A DNA stretch of 64,000 bases from an uncultured Oscillospiraceae bacterium (GCA_900544715.1 UQWL01000006.1:90397-154396), one strand, 5' to 3'. Numbered from the stretch's first letter, positions 31,009-40,205 are shown. Numbers and translations are program-made. Notes: a model not told the origin generated them from the sequence alone.

Positions 31009-32538
31009 TTATTTTGCGCTTTTGGAAGTGGCCTTATGATTCTCCGCATAGATGAACAAGCGGTAGTTGAGCTCCTCCGCCTTTTTGCGCAGCCAGAGCG
31101 TTTTGGGCGTTTTCACCTCGGTGCCGTCGCTTTCAAACACCTGAACCGTGCGCAAATAGGGCTCCTTCCGGCAGGCGGTGATGGTGATTTTCAGCTTTTG
31201 CGTCAAGACGGGCCGGAACCGTGCGATTTTAGAAAAACCGATCACCGTGCCGCTGTAAATCTGCTTCCACCGGCCGCCGGAAAAAGCCTCAATTGTAAAA
31301 GCCTCCACGCGCTGGGAATAGCGCGTATCCTCCTGAAGGACGATTTTATCAATCAAAGATTCCCGCTTGCAATCGAGCAGTACGGTGTAGCGTTCTGCCT
31401 GCATGAGGGGGGAATAGCAGCCGCCTTCCGGCCGCAGGCAGTTTTTAATGGAAAAGCCCTCTTTCCCCTCAGGCGCGGTGATGCGGTCGAAGAGCACCTG
31501 CTTCGAGAAGGCGGAGCGAAGCCTCCTGCCGAGCTCCGCAAGGCGGGCGGCGTCTTTTTCATGGATGAGCCCACGCTGATCCGGCGGAATGTTTAAAAGC
31601 AGCAGCGTATTCCCGCCGACTGTGGAGTAATAAAGATGCAGCAGGTTATCAATGGAGCGAACTCTTCCATTCTCTTTCTGATGGTAAAACCAACCGGGCC
31701 GGATGGAAACGTCCGCCTCGGCGGGGTACCAGATCAGCTCATCGTGCCCCTCCAGCGCCCTGCGGCTGCCAAGGTCGCTGTAGGCGATATCGGCTCCCTT
31801 TTTGCGGAAGGCTGGATCATCCGCCTGCTGGGAATTTTTTTCGATCGTCTGGATATCGTATGCAAACCGCGGCACCACATTCCACTCAGAGCGCCGGGTA
31901 ATGCCGCCCTCGTTTCCAATCCAGCGCACATCCGGCCCACAATTGGAGATGATGCAGCCCGGCTGCAGGCGGCGGATGGTTTCATAATAGCGGTCAAAAT
32001 CATATGCCTGCTTCGGCTTTCCGTCGAGATAGGTGCCGCATGCGCCATCGAGCCATACGGTGAAGATCTCGCCGTACTGCGTTAAGAGTTCTGTGAGCTG
32101 CCCCACGTAGAAATCATCGTATGCAGGTGTCCCATAGCGCTCATCGTGCCGATCCCATGGAGAGAGGTAAACGCCGAATTTCAGCCCATATTTTGCGCAG
32201 GAGCGGGAGAGCTCCCCCACAATATCGCCCTTCCCATCCCGATAGGGGCTTGCGGCCACCGTGTAATTTGTAAGCTTGCTCGGCCAGAGGCAGAAGCCGT
32301 CGTGATGCTTCGCGGTCAGGACCGCGCCGCGCATGCCCGCGTTGCGCAGGGCACGCACCCATTGATCCGTATCCAGCTGCGTCGGGCAGAAGAGATTGGG
32401 GCTTGCCTTGCCGTCGCTCCATTCCTTGTCCAAAAAGGTATTCATACCGAAATGGAGAAACGCGTAAAACCCAAGCGACTGGATCTCCAACTGGCGGGGG
32501 CTGGGTGTGATCGAGGTGTAAAAGTCGAGCCGGTCCAT
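31009..32538 (-). CDS. GH29 alpha-L-fucosidase
   Basis: This 509-residue protein has no signal peptide. The (beta/alpha)8 domain covers the first 330 residues: SLGFYAFLHFGMNTF, AVLTAKHHDGFCLWPSKLTN, GLKFGVYLSPWDRH, and EIFTVWLDGACGTYLDG, whose Asp is the expected nucleophile. The remainder is a beta-rich C-terminal domain (TRYSQRVEAFTIEAFSGGRW). It releases alpha-linked fucose from glycans, plausibly imported mucin or milk oligosaccharides. ATG 32538 follows GGGGAGG. The leader carries repeat A2, and no sugar regulator or transporter adjoins it. Confidence 0.92.
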   Translation of the reverse strand: MDRLDFYTSITPSPRQLEIQSLGFYAFLHFGMNTFLDKEWSDGKASPNLFCPTQLDTDQWVRALRNAGMRGAVLTAKHHDGFCLWPSKLTNYTVAASPYRDGKGDIVGELSRSCAKYGLKFGVYLSPWDRHDERYGTPAYDDFYVGQLTELLTQYGEIFTVWLDGACGTYLDGKPKQAYDFDRYYETIRRLQPGCIISNCGPDVRWIGNEGGITRRSEWNVVPRFAYDIQTIEKNSQQADDPAFRKKGADIAYSDLGSRRALEGHDELIWYPAEADVSIRPGWFYHQKENGRVRSIDNLLHLYYSTVGGNTLLLLNIPPDQRGLIHEKDAARLAELGRRLRSAFSKQVLFDRITAPEGKEGFSIKNCLRPEGGCYSPLMQAERYTVLLDCKRESLIDKIVLQEDTRYSQRVEAFTIEAFSGGRWKQIYSGTVIGFSKIARFRPVLTQKLKITITACRKEPYLRTVQVFESDGTEVKTPKTLWLRKKAEELNYRLFIYAENHKATSKSAK

Positions 32539-32600
32539 TGAAAAATTCCTCCCCGAATGCGGCCTAAAAAGCCGTTATGATTGCCCATCATGCCATATGC

Positions 32601-32682
32601 GAAAATGGCGTTGCCGCTCCGCGGCAGGAGGCGTTTCGCGCCGACAGGCATTTTTCCAATACTTCAAACTTTGTTTGAAGCT
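32601..32682 (-). repeat. family A leader element, copy A2 (fucosidase leader)
   Basis: On the minus strand: GCTTCAAAC-AAA-GTTTGAAGT hairpin, ATTGGAAAAATGCC, TGTCGGCGCGAAACGCC, hairpin TGCCGC-GGA-GCGGCA, ACGCCATTTTC. It starts at the base after the -10 box, exactly as in copies A1 and A3. It ends about 62 bases before the fucosidase start codon. Confidence 0.8.
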
Positions 32683-32711
32683 ATTTTACCACGCCTCCGG
32701 TTTCCGAGCAA
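32683..32711 (-). promoter_or_regulatory. fucosidase promoter
   Basis: On the minus strand: TTGCTC (32706-32711), a 17-base spacer, TAAAAT (32683-32688). Confidence 0.65.
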
Positions 32712-32795
32712 CGGAATCTCTCTATTTTTACAAAAGCTTTCCTTTCCGCCGAATTCGGGTAAAATAGAAGCAAAATGGAAAAAGGAGGCGTTTTC

Positions 32796-33167
32796 ATGCA
32801 ATTCACGTTTGCACACAATAACCTGAATGTAAGGGATCTCGAAAAGTCGCTTACCTTTTATGAGCAGGCGCTGGGGCTCCGGGAAACGAGGCGGATTGAG
32901 GCGGAGGACGGGAGCTTCCTCATCGTATTCCTGGGCGACGGGCGCTCGCTTCACAAGCTGGAGCTGACCTGGCTGCGGGATCGTAAGGAGAAATATGACC
33001 TTGGTGACAATGAATTTCATCTCGCATTTGAAACGGACGATATGGACGCGGCGTTGCTCCGCCATAGGGAGATGAGCTGCGTCTGCTTTGAAAACCTGGC
33101 AATGGGAATCTATTTCATCATCGATCCGGATGGCTATTGGATTGAGATTGTTCCAGCCGAACAATAA
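32796..33167 (+). CDS. VOC family protein, lactoylglutathione-lyase-like
   Basis: This 123-residue protein starts at ATG 32796 after AAAGGAGG. It is one glyoxalase unit: FAHNNLNVRDLEKSLTFYEQ, LGLRETRR, FLIVFLGDG, KLELTWLRDR, EFHLAFETDDMDAALLRHRE, and YFIIDPDGYWIEIVPAE with the metal-ligand Glu. His at position 7 and Glu near the end are expected metal ligands. The N-terminal NNLNVRDLEKSLTFY pattern is close to glyoxalase I. It may detoxify methylglyoxal. It is divergent from the fucosidase. Confidence 0.85.
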   Translation: MQFTFAHNNLNVRDLEKSLTFYEQALGLRETRRIEAEDGSFLIVFLGDGRSLHKLELTWLRDRKEKYDLGDNEFHLAFETDDMDAALLRHREMSCVCFENLAMGIYFIIDPDGYWIEIVPAEQ

Positions 33168-33213
33168 GGGATATTAACAAAACACAAGTGCTCAAAAAGC
33201 ATTGAAAAGAAGC

Positions 33214-33244
33214 AAAGCGGCCCGGAAAACACCGGACCGCTTTG
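33214..33244. terminator. bidirectional terminator between VOC and lipoprotein genes
   Basis: AAAGCGG-C-CCGG / CCGG-A-CCGCTTT with a six-base loop, flanked by A and T stretches. Confidence 0.7.
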
Positions 33245-33260
33245 TTTCCATCAAATTTTG

Positions 33261-33560
33261 TCAGCGTACTGCGTTGCTGATATCGTTTCCGGCCTCACTG
33301 GCCATGTTGTGCAGGGTCTCGCTCAATTCCGTCAGGCCGTTCTGCACCTTGCTGCCAGCCTCGTTGAACTTTTCGCTGGCCTTCGTGGCTCCTTCCGCCA
33401 AGTGGCTGCTGGCATTCTCCACAATATTGGCGGAGCTTTCAGCCGCAGCGGGAGTACGGGAAGATTCCGTGATCTTTCCATTGTCCTTATCTCCGCAGCC
33501 GCCCAAAAACACGCTGCAGGTCAACATAAGCCCGAGAAGAACTGCAATTACCTTTTTCAT
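33261..33560 (-). CDS. small lipoprotein with helical repeat-like body
   Basis: This 99-residue protein starts at ATG 33560, ten bases after GGAG. The signal peptide VIAVLLGLMLTCSVFLGGC gives a lipid-anchored Cys at residue 22. The mature part is Ala/Ser/Glu-rich and probably alpha-helical (SHLAEGATKASEKFNEAG, LTELSETLHNMASEAG). No family is recognised. It follows ypeB by 119 bases on the same strand, and may belong to the spore cortex or germination machinery, a guess from position only. Confidence 0.62.
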   Translation of the reverse strand: MKKVIAVLLGLMLTCSVFLGGCGDKDNGKITESSRTPAAAESSANIVENASSHLAEGATKASEKFNEAGSKVQNGLTELSETLHNMASEAGNDISNAVR

Positions 33561-33679
33561 GCATGAAAGACTCCTTTTAATAAAATGCTTCTCCCAACTG
33601 ATTCGGTATCCTGCCGGCACATATGGGATACAGACGATAGGATGCCCGGAGGCTGGCAGTTTATACGCGCAGGCCCGCA

Positions 33680-35029
33680 TTAACGGGTCAGCATGCCTCC
33701 ATCTGCGTGGAGAAGCTGGAGAATATTTGCCTCATTCCCTGTTTTGGCATCGATATAGACGAGAATTTCATCCTCTTTCTGCCCCTTGCAGCGAAACTCA
33801 TAGCAATAAATCTCGCCGCCCCCATCCGTGGGGATAAAGGCAAGCCGGGAGGAAAGCACGGTGAGCTTCGGGCTCAGGCGTTGCTGGGCCTGGCCCTTGG
33901 TAACCTTCGGCGTGGGGATCACCCTTTCCTTATGGTTCATCAGGTAGCCGCGTGCGTCAACAGATACGATATCGCCATTATCCAGCGCAACGCCGACCTT
34001 AATCAAATCGGTATAGCAGATTGCATCTCCCTCCATTTGGGCGAAGTTGACCACGCATATACCGTCATTGAGTGCATAATAGCTATCCTTCATGTTTTCA
34101 TAGCCCATCTCTTTTAAAAAGGCAGAAGCACGGGAGATCGCGTCTGTGGCATTCAGCGTCGCCTCATCTGCAAAACGGGAATTGAGCATATAGCAGAGGT
34201 AGCCGCCCGCCTTTGTAATACTGATGCTCATCGTATCATAAAAAAATCCATAGGAGGCCATACTTCCATCCTCATCCGAATCCTCCTGCAGGTTGTTGGC
34301 GGCAATCCCGCTGATTTTAGAGGCAATCTGGGCCGCTTCCTCACGGGTAATATTACTCTTCCCATGAAGCATCGCGGGATTTTTTTGATTGATATGGTCG
34401 GAGAAGGGGCCGTCATAAATCAGCGTTGGATAATCCGCCAGCGCCTGCTCCGTATCGGCAAAGCTCTTGCTCAGTGAAAGTGCCTGCACGCCCTCGCCAC
34501 CCTCGGAGAGCGCCGCGCGTGCCTGCTCCAGCTCAAGCGTGCCGTTATCAAGATGCATGCTGACGGTTGCAAGCTGGCCGCACAGGGATCGGGAAAGCGC
34601 CAGCAGCTTTTCGAGCATTTCTCGCTCGCTGTTTGAGATGGTTCCACCATCCGCTACCTTGCGGTTGAGCGACATCGCATATTCGCCCACCTGAGAGAGA
34701 AAGCGGTAGGTGTTATCCATCTGCAAATCGGAGGTGGGCAGCTGGCTGAGGCTGCTTTTCGCGCCTGTCGCTTCCCTCCACAGAGAAGAGGAAAGCTTTG
34801 CGAGCATTGGCGGCGTGTTGGTATAGATCACCTTACTTAAATCGCTTTCAATATGATCCATATATTCCCCGAGCTCCAAAATCGCCCGCTGCTGCGTTTC
34901 CTCATAGGCTGTTTTATAATGCCGGGTCTGCGCCGCGCCAATACAAGCCGTTGCAACCAAAACGACGAACAGCGCAGTCAGGTAGCTTGCCAGGCGGATC
35001 CTGCCGCGGCGTGAATGCGTTTGATACAT
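33680..35029 (-). CDS. ypeB: germination protein YpeB
   Basis: This 449-residue protein has a short basic N-terminus, one membrane helix (LASYLTALFVVLVATACIG), a long helical region (EETQQRAILELGEYMDHIES) and a C-terminal part with PepSY-like repeats (VGVALDNGDIVSVDARGYL, CYEFRCKGQKEDEILVYI). YpeB is needed for the cortex-lytic enzyme SleB to be stable in spores. In most spore-formers ypeB lies next to sleB; no sleB is visible within several kb either side. The ATG follows GGGTTGG. Confidence 0.88.
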   Translation of the reverse strand: MYQTHSRRGRIRLASYLTALFVVLVATACIGAAQTRHYKTAYEETQQRAILELGEYMDHIESDLSKVIYTNTPPMLAKLSSSLWREATGAKSSLSQLPTSDLQMDNTYRFLSQVGEYAMSLNRKVADGGTISNSEREMLEKLLALSRSLCGQLATVSMHLDNGTLELEQARAALSEGGEGVQALSLSKSFADTEQALADYPTLIYDGPFSDHINQKNPAMLHGKSNITREEAAQIASKISGIAANNLQEDSDEDGSMASYGFFYDTMSISITKAGGYLCYMLNSRFADEATLNATDAISRASAFLKEMGYENMKDSYYALNDGICVVNFAQMEGDAICYTDLIKVGVALDNGDIVSVDARGYLMNHKERVIPTPKVTKGQAQQRLSPKLTVLSSRLAFIPTDGGGEIYCYEFRCKGQKEDEILVYIDAKTGNEANILQLLHADGGMLTR

Positions 35030-35192
35030 TTGGGAACCAACCCTTTCCGGAATAAAGTGAAAGCATCTTTTCGATTGCCCTTATTTTTTACAGAAACGGC
35101 TGGAATATTCCTGCCCTTGCCGCGCTGTGCCCAAACGCTGAGAAAACAGCACAAATACTATAAAATGAAAACAGTATTTTCCATTTATAAAG

Positions 35193-35221
35193 TATACAAA
35201 GGATGGCCGCTGTGCTATAAT
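35193..35221 (+). promoter_or_regulatory. beta-galactosidase promoter
   Basis: A weak TATACA (35193-35198), a 17-base spacer, TATAAT (35216-35221), and a 140-base leader. A good -10 with a poor -35 suggests an activated or repressed gene. The 35030-35364 gap otherwise holds the ypeB upstream region and no gene. Confidence 0.55.
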
Positions 35222-35364
35222 AATGCATACCAAACCTATTTGAAATGCCTCTGATATGGGCTTTTCGCCGTTTGGAACCACCGAACGCTGCCTAGGCGGG
35301 GGCCAAAAGAAGGCCGCGGAAGCGTTTGATGAGAAGCAATAGATTGGGAAAGGGGCGCTGAACG

Positions 35365-38300
35365 ATGGCGGACAACTTGTATTATTGGGAAAATCCCGCA
35401 ATTATTAAGGAGAATAAAGAGGACGCGCATGTGATTGCACTGCCTTATGATAGCTTTGAAGCGGCGCTGAAGCGCGGCGAATCCCCCTATCAAAAAATGC
35501 TGAACGGCAAGTGGCGTTTTTATTGGCAGATGGGTGTGGAAGGGCTTCCAGAGCAGTTCCAGGCGGAAGATTTTGACGACAGGGGTTGGAATGAGATCGA
35601 GGTGCCCGGCGTATGGCAGCTGCAGGGCTATGGAAAGCCCGTTTACCTCTCCTCCAGTTATCCGGATGCGATTGAAACAGCGAAGGATAAGATTCCCGCG
35701 ATTGATCATGCAAAAAATGAGGTTGGCATTTACCGCAGGACCTTTACCGTGCCCGCTGAATGGGAGGGCAAGCAAATTTTTATCCATTTCGGAGCGGTCA
35801 AATCCGCGTTTTTCCTTTATATCAACGGCAAGCGCGTTGGCTATTCGCAGGGCTCCATGACACCCGCGGAATTCCGAATTACGGATGCGCTCCACGCCGG
35901 GGAAAACTCCATCACGGCGGAGGTATATCGCTATTCAGACGGCACCTATCTCGAAGATCAGGATATGTGGTTTCTCAGCGGTATTTACCGCGATGTGTAC
36001 CTCTATGCCGAAAACGATATCTATCTGCGCGATTTCTATGCGCGGGCAGAGCTGGATGAAGCCTGTCAGGATGCCACGCTAAGCGTTTGGACGGGTGTGG
36101 CCAATTGGGGCAAAAAGGCCGTGGAAGACATTGTGCTGGATGCAGCCCTGGTGGGCGGCACGAAGCTTTCTTTTGAGCCGCTGGAACTGGTGGCGCTGCC
36201 AGGCAATACGCGCAGCTTTTTCACAGCTGATATCGAGAGGCCGCTGCAATGGTCTGCGGAAGCGCCCAACCTTTATACGCTGGTGCTGACGCTGCGCAAA
36301 GGCGATCAGGTGCTCTCCTGCAAGAGCGTGCGGATCGGCTTTAAGCGCATCGAGATCAAGGGCGAGCAGCTTTTGGTCAATGGCAGCCCCGTGCTGCTCA
36401 AGGGCGTGAACCGCCACGATTTCGACCCGGATCACGGCTGGGCTGTGCCGCGCGAGCGGTATTATGAAGATTTAAACCTCATGAAGCAGGCGAATATCAA
36501 CGCCATCCGTACCAGCCATTACCCGGACGATCCGTTTTTCTATGAGCTTTGCGATGAATACGGCTTTTACGTGATGGATGAATGCGACATGGAAACGCAT
36601 GGTGTGCGCCGCAAGGATGTGCCGGGCAGCAACCCGATGTGGACGCAGTCCGTTGTGGACCGTGCGCGCCGCATGGTCATCCGCGACCGCAACCATGCCT
36701 GCGTATGCATTTGGTCGCTTGGCAATGAGGCGGGCGACGGCGAAAATTTTAAATATATGAAGCAGGCGATCCTTTACCACGACGATTCGCGGCCGGTGCA
36801 TTACGAAGGGGATTTCGACCTGACGACGTCCGACTTCATCAGCCGGATGTACCCAAACGGCGAAATGATGGAGAAGCTCGGCACACGCCAGCCGATCACC
36901 GTATCGATGTTTGAAAATATCGCAAACTCCCTTGCCGCGGATAATAAGCCGATCACAGCGGAGATGTACCGTGGAAAGCCCGTTGTATTGTGCGAATTTG
37001 CGCATGCAATGGAAAATAGCCTCGGCAACTTCCAGGAGTTCATGGACGCCTTCGAAAAATATGAGAACCTCTGCGGGGGATTTATCTGGGATTTCGTTGA
37101 TCAAGCGATCCACAAAAAGGAGAACGGCGTAGACAAATGGCTTTATGGCGGAGACTTTAACGAAGGCGCCACGAGCGGGTATTTCTGCGCCAACGGAATC
37201 ATTGCGGCGGACAGAACGCCCCACCCCTCTTATTATGAGGTAAAAAAGGTCTATCAGCCGATTCATACCGAGGAGCAGAACCTGCTCAGCGGAAAAATCA
37301 GAGTGTCGAACAAATTCCTCTTTACTGATCTCAGCGGATTTTCCCTAGTTTGGACAATACAGGCAGCCGGCGAAACGATCCAGGAAGGGCGGATTGACAA
37401 TCTTGACATTCAGCCAGGCGCCTCAGCAGAGCTTGCGCTGCCCTATGATTTAACGGGCCTTCCGGCGGCGGAATGCGTTTTGACTGTATCCTTTGTCACA
37501 AAAGAGGATACTATTTGGGCGAAGGCCGGGTTTGAAACCGCTTGGGATCAATTCATTCTGAAAAAAGAAGTGGATACGCGCGCGATTCGCCAGGGCCCGG
37601 CCATCAAATTCAAGCACAGCGGGAAGTTTATTTATATTAGCGGAAGCCGCTTTAACGTGGTGTTTGAGGATGGCGTGATGACGACGCTCTCCTACGATGG
37701 CAAGCCGTATCTGGTGCGGGGGGGAGGATTGCGCCCGAACTTCTTCCGCGCGCTGACGGATAATGATATCGGCACCTTTAATTTTGCCCCGCAATTTGCG
37801 CCGGTGAATCCTTCCAATCAGTGGAAGCTCGCCAATAAAGCGTTGCGCACACGCAGCGTAACGGTGACGCAGGGCGTGGGCAACGAGGCTGTTGTCAGTG
37901 TAAAATGGTTTACGCCCTTTACCCGAAAGGTGGAAACGCAGTACCGTTTCCTGCCGGACGGCACGATTATGGTGCAGCATACGGCTTCGTCACTTGCGCT
38001 GAACCTATTGCGGGTGGGCTTACGCATGACTCTGCCTGCCGGGCTGGATCGGGTGAGCTGGTATGGCCGCGGCTTCCAGGAAACGTATTGCGATCGAAAG
38101 ACCGGCGCGAAGATCGGGCGGTATGAGGCAAGAGTTGCCGAATTGGAAACGCCCTATATGCGCCCACAGGAGAACGGCAACCGCGTGGATGTGCGGAGCA
38201 TGGAAATCCGCAGGGGGGATGGCTCCGGGCTTTGCTTCAAGGCGCTGCCGGGCACGGTGTTCGAATTCAGCGCGCACCATTACAGCCTGGAGGCGCTGGA

Positions 38301-38481
38301 GAAGGCGCGCCATCAGCATGAGCTGGTGCGGGAGGGGAATACCTACCTGTATCTGGATGCACGCCAATGTGGAGTCGGCGGAGATATGCCCGGTATGGCA
38401 TGCCTGCGTGAGCCCTATATTCTGCACAGTGGTGTTCCCTACAGCTTCCGTTTTACCATTTCTCCACTGGATGCGCAGTGA
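35365..38481 (+). CDS. lacZ: GH2 beta-galactosidase, LacZ type
   Basis: This 1038-residue protein is close to Escherichia coli LacZ in length. It has five-domain order: sugar-binding domain (IEVPGVWQLQGYGKPVY), immunoglobulin-like domain, TIM barrel with VNRHDFDPDHGWAVPRE and DECDMETHGV, acid/base Glu in WSLGNEAGDG, nucleophile Glu in VLCEFAHAMENSLGNF, and a C-terminal small-chain domain. No signal peptide is present, so it is cytoplasmic and acts on imported lactose or galactosides. ATG follows GAAAGGGGCG. No lactose transporter lies nearby. Confidence 0.95.
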   Translation: MADNLYYWENPAIIKENKEDAHVIALPYDSFEAALKRGESPYQKMLNGKWRFYWQMGVEGLPEQFQAEDFDDRGWNEIEVPGVWQLQGYGKPVYLSSSYPDAIETAKDKIPAIDHAKNEVGIYRRTFTVPAEWEGKQIFIHFGAVKSAFFLYINGKRVGYSQGSMTPAEFRITDALHAGENSITAEVYRYSDGTYLEDQDMWFLSGIYRDVYLYAENDIYLRDFYARAELDEACQDATLSVWTGVANWGKKAVEDIVLDAALVGGTKLSFEPLELVALPGNTRSFFTADIERPLQWSAEAPNLYTLVLTLRKGDQVLSCKSVRIGFKRIEIKGEQLLVNGSPVLLKGVNRHDFDPDHGWAVPRERYYEDLNLMKQANINAIRTSHYPDDPFFYELCDEYGFYVMDECDMETHGVRRKDVPGSNPMWTQSVVDRARRMVIRDRNHACVCIWSLGNEAGDGENFKYMKQAILYHDDSRPVHYEGDFDLTTSDFISRMYPNGEMMEKLGTRQPITVSMFENIANSLAADNKPITAEMYRGKPVVLCEFAHAMENSLGNFQEFMDAFEKYENLCGGFIWDFVDQAIHKKENGVDKWLYGGDFNEGATSGYFCANGIIAADRTPHPSYYEVKKVYQPIHTEEQNLLSGKIRVSNKFLFTDLSGFSLVWTIQAAGETIQEGRIDNLDIQPGASAELALPYDLTGLPAAECVLTVSFVTKEDTIWAKAGFETAWDQFILKKEVDTRAIRQGPAIKFKHSGKFIYISGSRFNVVFEDGVMTTLSYDGKPYLVRGGGLRPNFFRALTDNDIGTFNFAPQFAPVNPSNQWKLANKALRTRSVTVTQGVGNEAVVSVKWFTPFTRKVETQYRFLPDGTIMVQHTASSLALNLLRVGLRMTLPAGLDRVSWYGRGFQETYCDRKTGAKIGRYEARVAELETPYMRPQENGNRVDVRSMEIRRGDGSGLCFKALPGTVFEFSAHHYSLEALEKARHQHELVREGNTYLYLDARQCGVGGDMPGMACLREPYILHSGVPYSFRFTISPLDAQ

Positions 38482-38584
38482 ACTGGCATAAATTTGTAAC
38501 TAATTTTTAAATTCTCAATAAGGAGTGTTGAGTGCCTTCCTCCGATATGCTATAATTTCGGCAGAGAGAAAGGGATGAGAAGCG

Positions 38585-39220
38585 ATGGCCATGGAACGCA
38601 AACGGGATAAGTTCGATGCGATGCGGGAGGATGCAATTGAGCGGATTTTGACTGCTTCTACACAATTGTTTTCCGATTACGGCTATGCAGCCACCACAAT
38701 TCAGATGATTGCCGACCGCGCAAAGGTGGTTCCCAGCGGAATTTATCACTATTACGCTGGCAAGTCAGATTTGCTGAAAGCGGTGGTAGACCGCTTGGTT
38801 CAGAAGGTGGAAACCCTTCTTACAGACTCCGGGATCACTTTTATTGAAAAAGCTCAGGTCATCAATTTTTTGGACTTTTGCATTCAGGCGCTCAAGGAGA
38901 ATATGGCGGATGTCCGGCTGCTGGTCATGCTGATCCTGCAAAAGGATACGCCGTCCGACTGCTCGGAAAAGCTGCTGGGGATTGCTCAATTTGTTTGGCA
39001 GAAATTACCCCAGTTTGAAATGGATGAAGCGAGCCGCTATGAGTGCCTGCTTCTGATCGAGGATCTGTTTGCCGCGGCAACGCTCTTTGCCGCTTCGAGG
39101 GATGAGGCCATTTTTGACCGGCAGACAGCGGAAATCCGTGTCAATTTCCAGAAGATTTTTTCACGCGATACCATTTCCAACGAGCCGATGCTTTTGCCGG
39201 ATGCGCTAGAGGAGCCTTGA
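38585..39220 (+). CDS. TetR/AcrR family regulator
   Basis: This 211-residue protein has an N-terminal HTH, AIERILTASTQLFSDYGYAA, then TTIQMIADRAKVVPSGIYHY and YAGKSDLLKAVVDRLV, the classic TetR pattern. The C-terminal ligand and dimer domain is helical (INFLDFCIQALKENMADV, LLLIEDLFAAATLFAA). The ligand is unknown. The gene starts 103 bases after lacZ on the same strand with its own AT-rich upstream region, so regulation of lacZ is possible but not shown. ATG follows GGGATGAG. Confidence 0.88.
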   Translation: MAMERKRDKFDAMREDAIERILTASTQLFSDYGYAATTIQMIADRAKVVPSGIYHYYAGKSDLLKAVVDRLVQKVETLLTDSGITFIEKAQVINFLDFCIQALKENMADVRLLVMLILQKDTPSDCSEKLLGIAQFVWQKLPQFEMDEASRYECLLLIEDLFAAATLFAASRDEAIFDRQTAEIRVNFQKIFSRDTISNEPMLLPDALEEP

Positions 39221-39247
39221 AGCTTTTCATGTTTTAAAGGATATAGA

Positions 39248-39288
39248 AACGACCGCCGCAGAGAGTGCATCCCCCGCGGCGGTCGTTT
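39248..39288. terminator. bidirectional terminator between tetR and ogg
   Basis: AAACGACCGCCGC / GCGGCGGTCGTTT is a perfect 13-bp stem with a 15-base loop. Confidence 0.75.
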
Positions 39289-39297
39289 CATAGTGTG

Positions 39298-40107
39298 TTA
39301 TGATCGTTTGCGTCTCCATTCAAACAGGTATTGCTGCGCGATGCCCTCATTGCCCTGTATGCAGGCAGGCAGCCCCTGCGGGTAGCATTCCGCCATCACC
39401 CGCTTCATCCAAACGTCGATGGGAAACGCGTCCATCCGTCCACATCCATAGAGCAGGGCGCATTCCGCAACCTTCGGCCCCACGCCCCGAATTTTTTGCA
39501 GGGAGGCCCTGGCCTGCTCCAGCGGCAGGGTGGAAAGTGCTTCGAAGCTAACCTCTCTCGCGGTAATTTTTTGCGCCGCGTCCAATAGGTAGCCCGCCCG
39601 GAATCCGGCCCGTAGGGGAGCAAGGGCGGAAACATCCAGCGCGGCAAGCCGTTCCGGGGAGGGGAAAGTAAAATCCTCGCTGCCCAAAGGCTCTCCAAAC
39701 GCTTCACATAGCCGCCCAATGATCCCCTTGATGCGGGGAATATGGTTGTTTTGAGAGATGATAAACGAACAGAGCGCTTCCCACGGCTCTTGCTGTAAAA
39801 TCCGGATTCCCGGGCAGGTGTCAAGCGCTTGCCGCATCACCGTATCCGCACGAAAACGCTCGCATAAGGCGCCGTAATCCCGCCCGAGATCGAAATAGGA
39901 AAACCAAATTTGATCGAACTCCTCCTGGCTACAGGAGAAAAAGATCCGCTCGCCCTCCTGCCGGATGGTTAAAGGCCGGCCAAATGCAACGCCGTGAAAC
40001 GCGCCGTTTTCCAATCGGCTCCAACGAAAGGCCTGGCCGCAATCCAAGGTGCGGGCAAGGTCAAACTGAGGAATTTGAATGCACAGCGGCTCCAAAGCGA
40101 CAGGCAT
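39298..40107 (-). CDS. ogg: 8-oxoguanine DNA glycosylase, OGG1 family
   Basis: This 269-residue protein starts at ATG 40107 after GAGGAGGGG. The N-terminal OGG domain has DLARTLDCGQAFRWSRLENG, and the HhH-GPD domain has LCSFIISQNNHIPRIKGII, the hairpin IRGVGPKVAECALLYGC with the catalytic Lys, and MDAFPIDVWMKRVM with the catalytic Asp. It excises oxidised guanine and cleaves the strand. Spacing and both residues match OGG1 rather than AlkA. It lies beyond the glyA terminator and is probably transcribed on its own. Confidence 0.88.
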   Translation of the reverse strand: MPVALEPLCIQIPQFDLARTLDCGQAFRWSRLENGAFHGVAFGRPLTIRQEGERIFFSCSQEEFDQIWFSYFDLGRDYGALCERFRADTVMRQALDTCPGIRILQQEPWEALCSFIISQNNHIPRIKGIIGRLCEAFGEPLGSEDFTFPSPERLAALDVSALAPLRAGFRAGYLLDAAQKITAREVSFEALSTLPLEQARASLQKIRGVGPKVAECALLYGCGRMDAFPIDVWMKRVMAECYPQGLPACIQGNEGIAQQYLFEWRRKRS

Positions 40108-40173
40108 CGGCGCCCCTCCTCTCAAATAAACGGAAACAAGCTCCAAGTATCTCTTGCCAACAAAATTCCATGA

Positions 40174-40205
40174 AAAAACCGCCGGGAACAATCACCCGGC
40201 GGTTT
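40174..40205 (-). terminator. glyA terminator
   Basis: AAACCGCCGGG / CCCGGCGGTTT is a perfect stem with an eight-base loop, followed on the minus strand by TTTTTTC. It lies inside the ogg upstream region. Confidence 0.8.

Noticed and set aside
30772..31596. Plus-strand 274-residue frame spanning the spoIIE start and the fucosidase end
   Set aside because: Crosses two genes on the other strand and lacks an SD or domain.
36472..37266. Minus-strand 264-residue frame inside lacZ
   Set aside because: Antisense to conserved active-site sequence and without SD or domain.
31009..38481. Fucosidase and beta-galactosidase as one polysaccharide-utilisation locus
   Set aside because: They are on opposite strands, separated by a VOC gene, a lipoprotein gene and ypeB, with no transporter or shared regulator.
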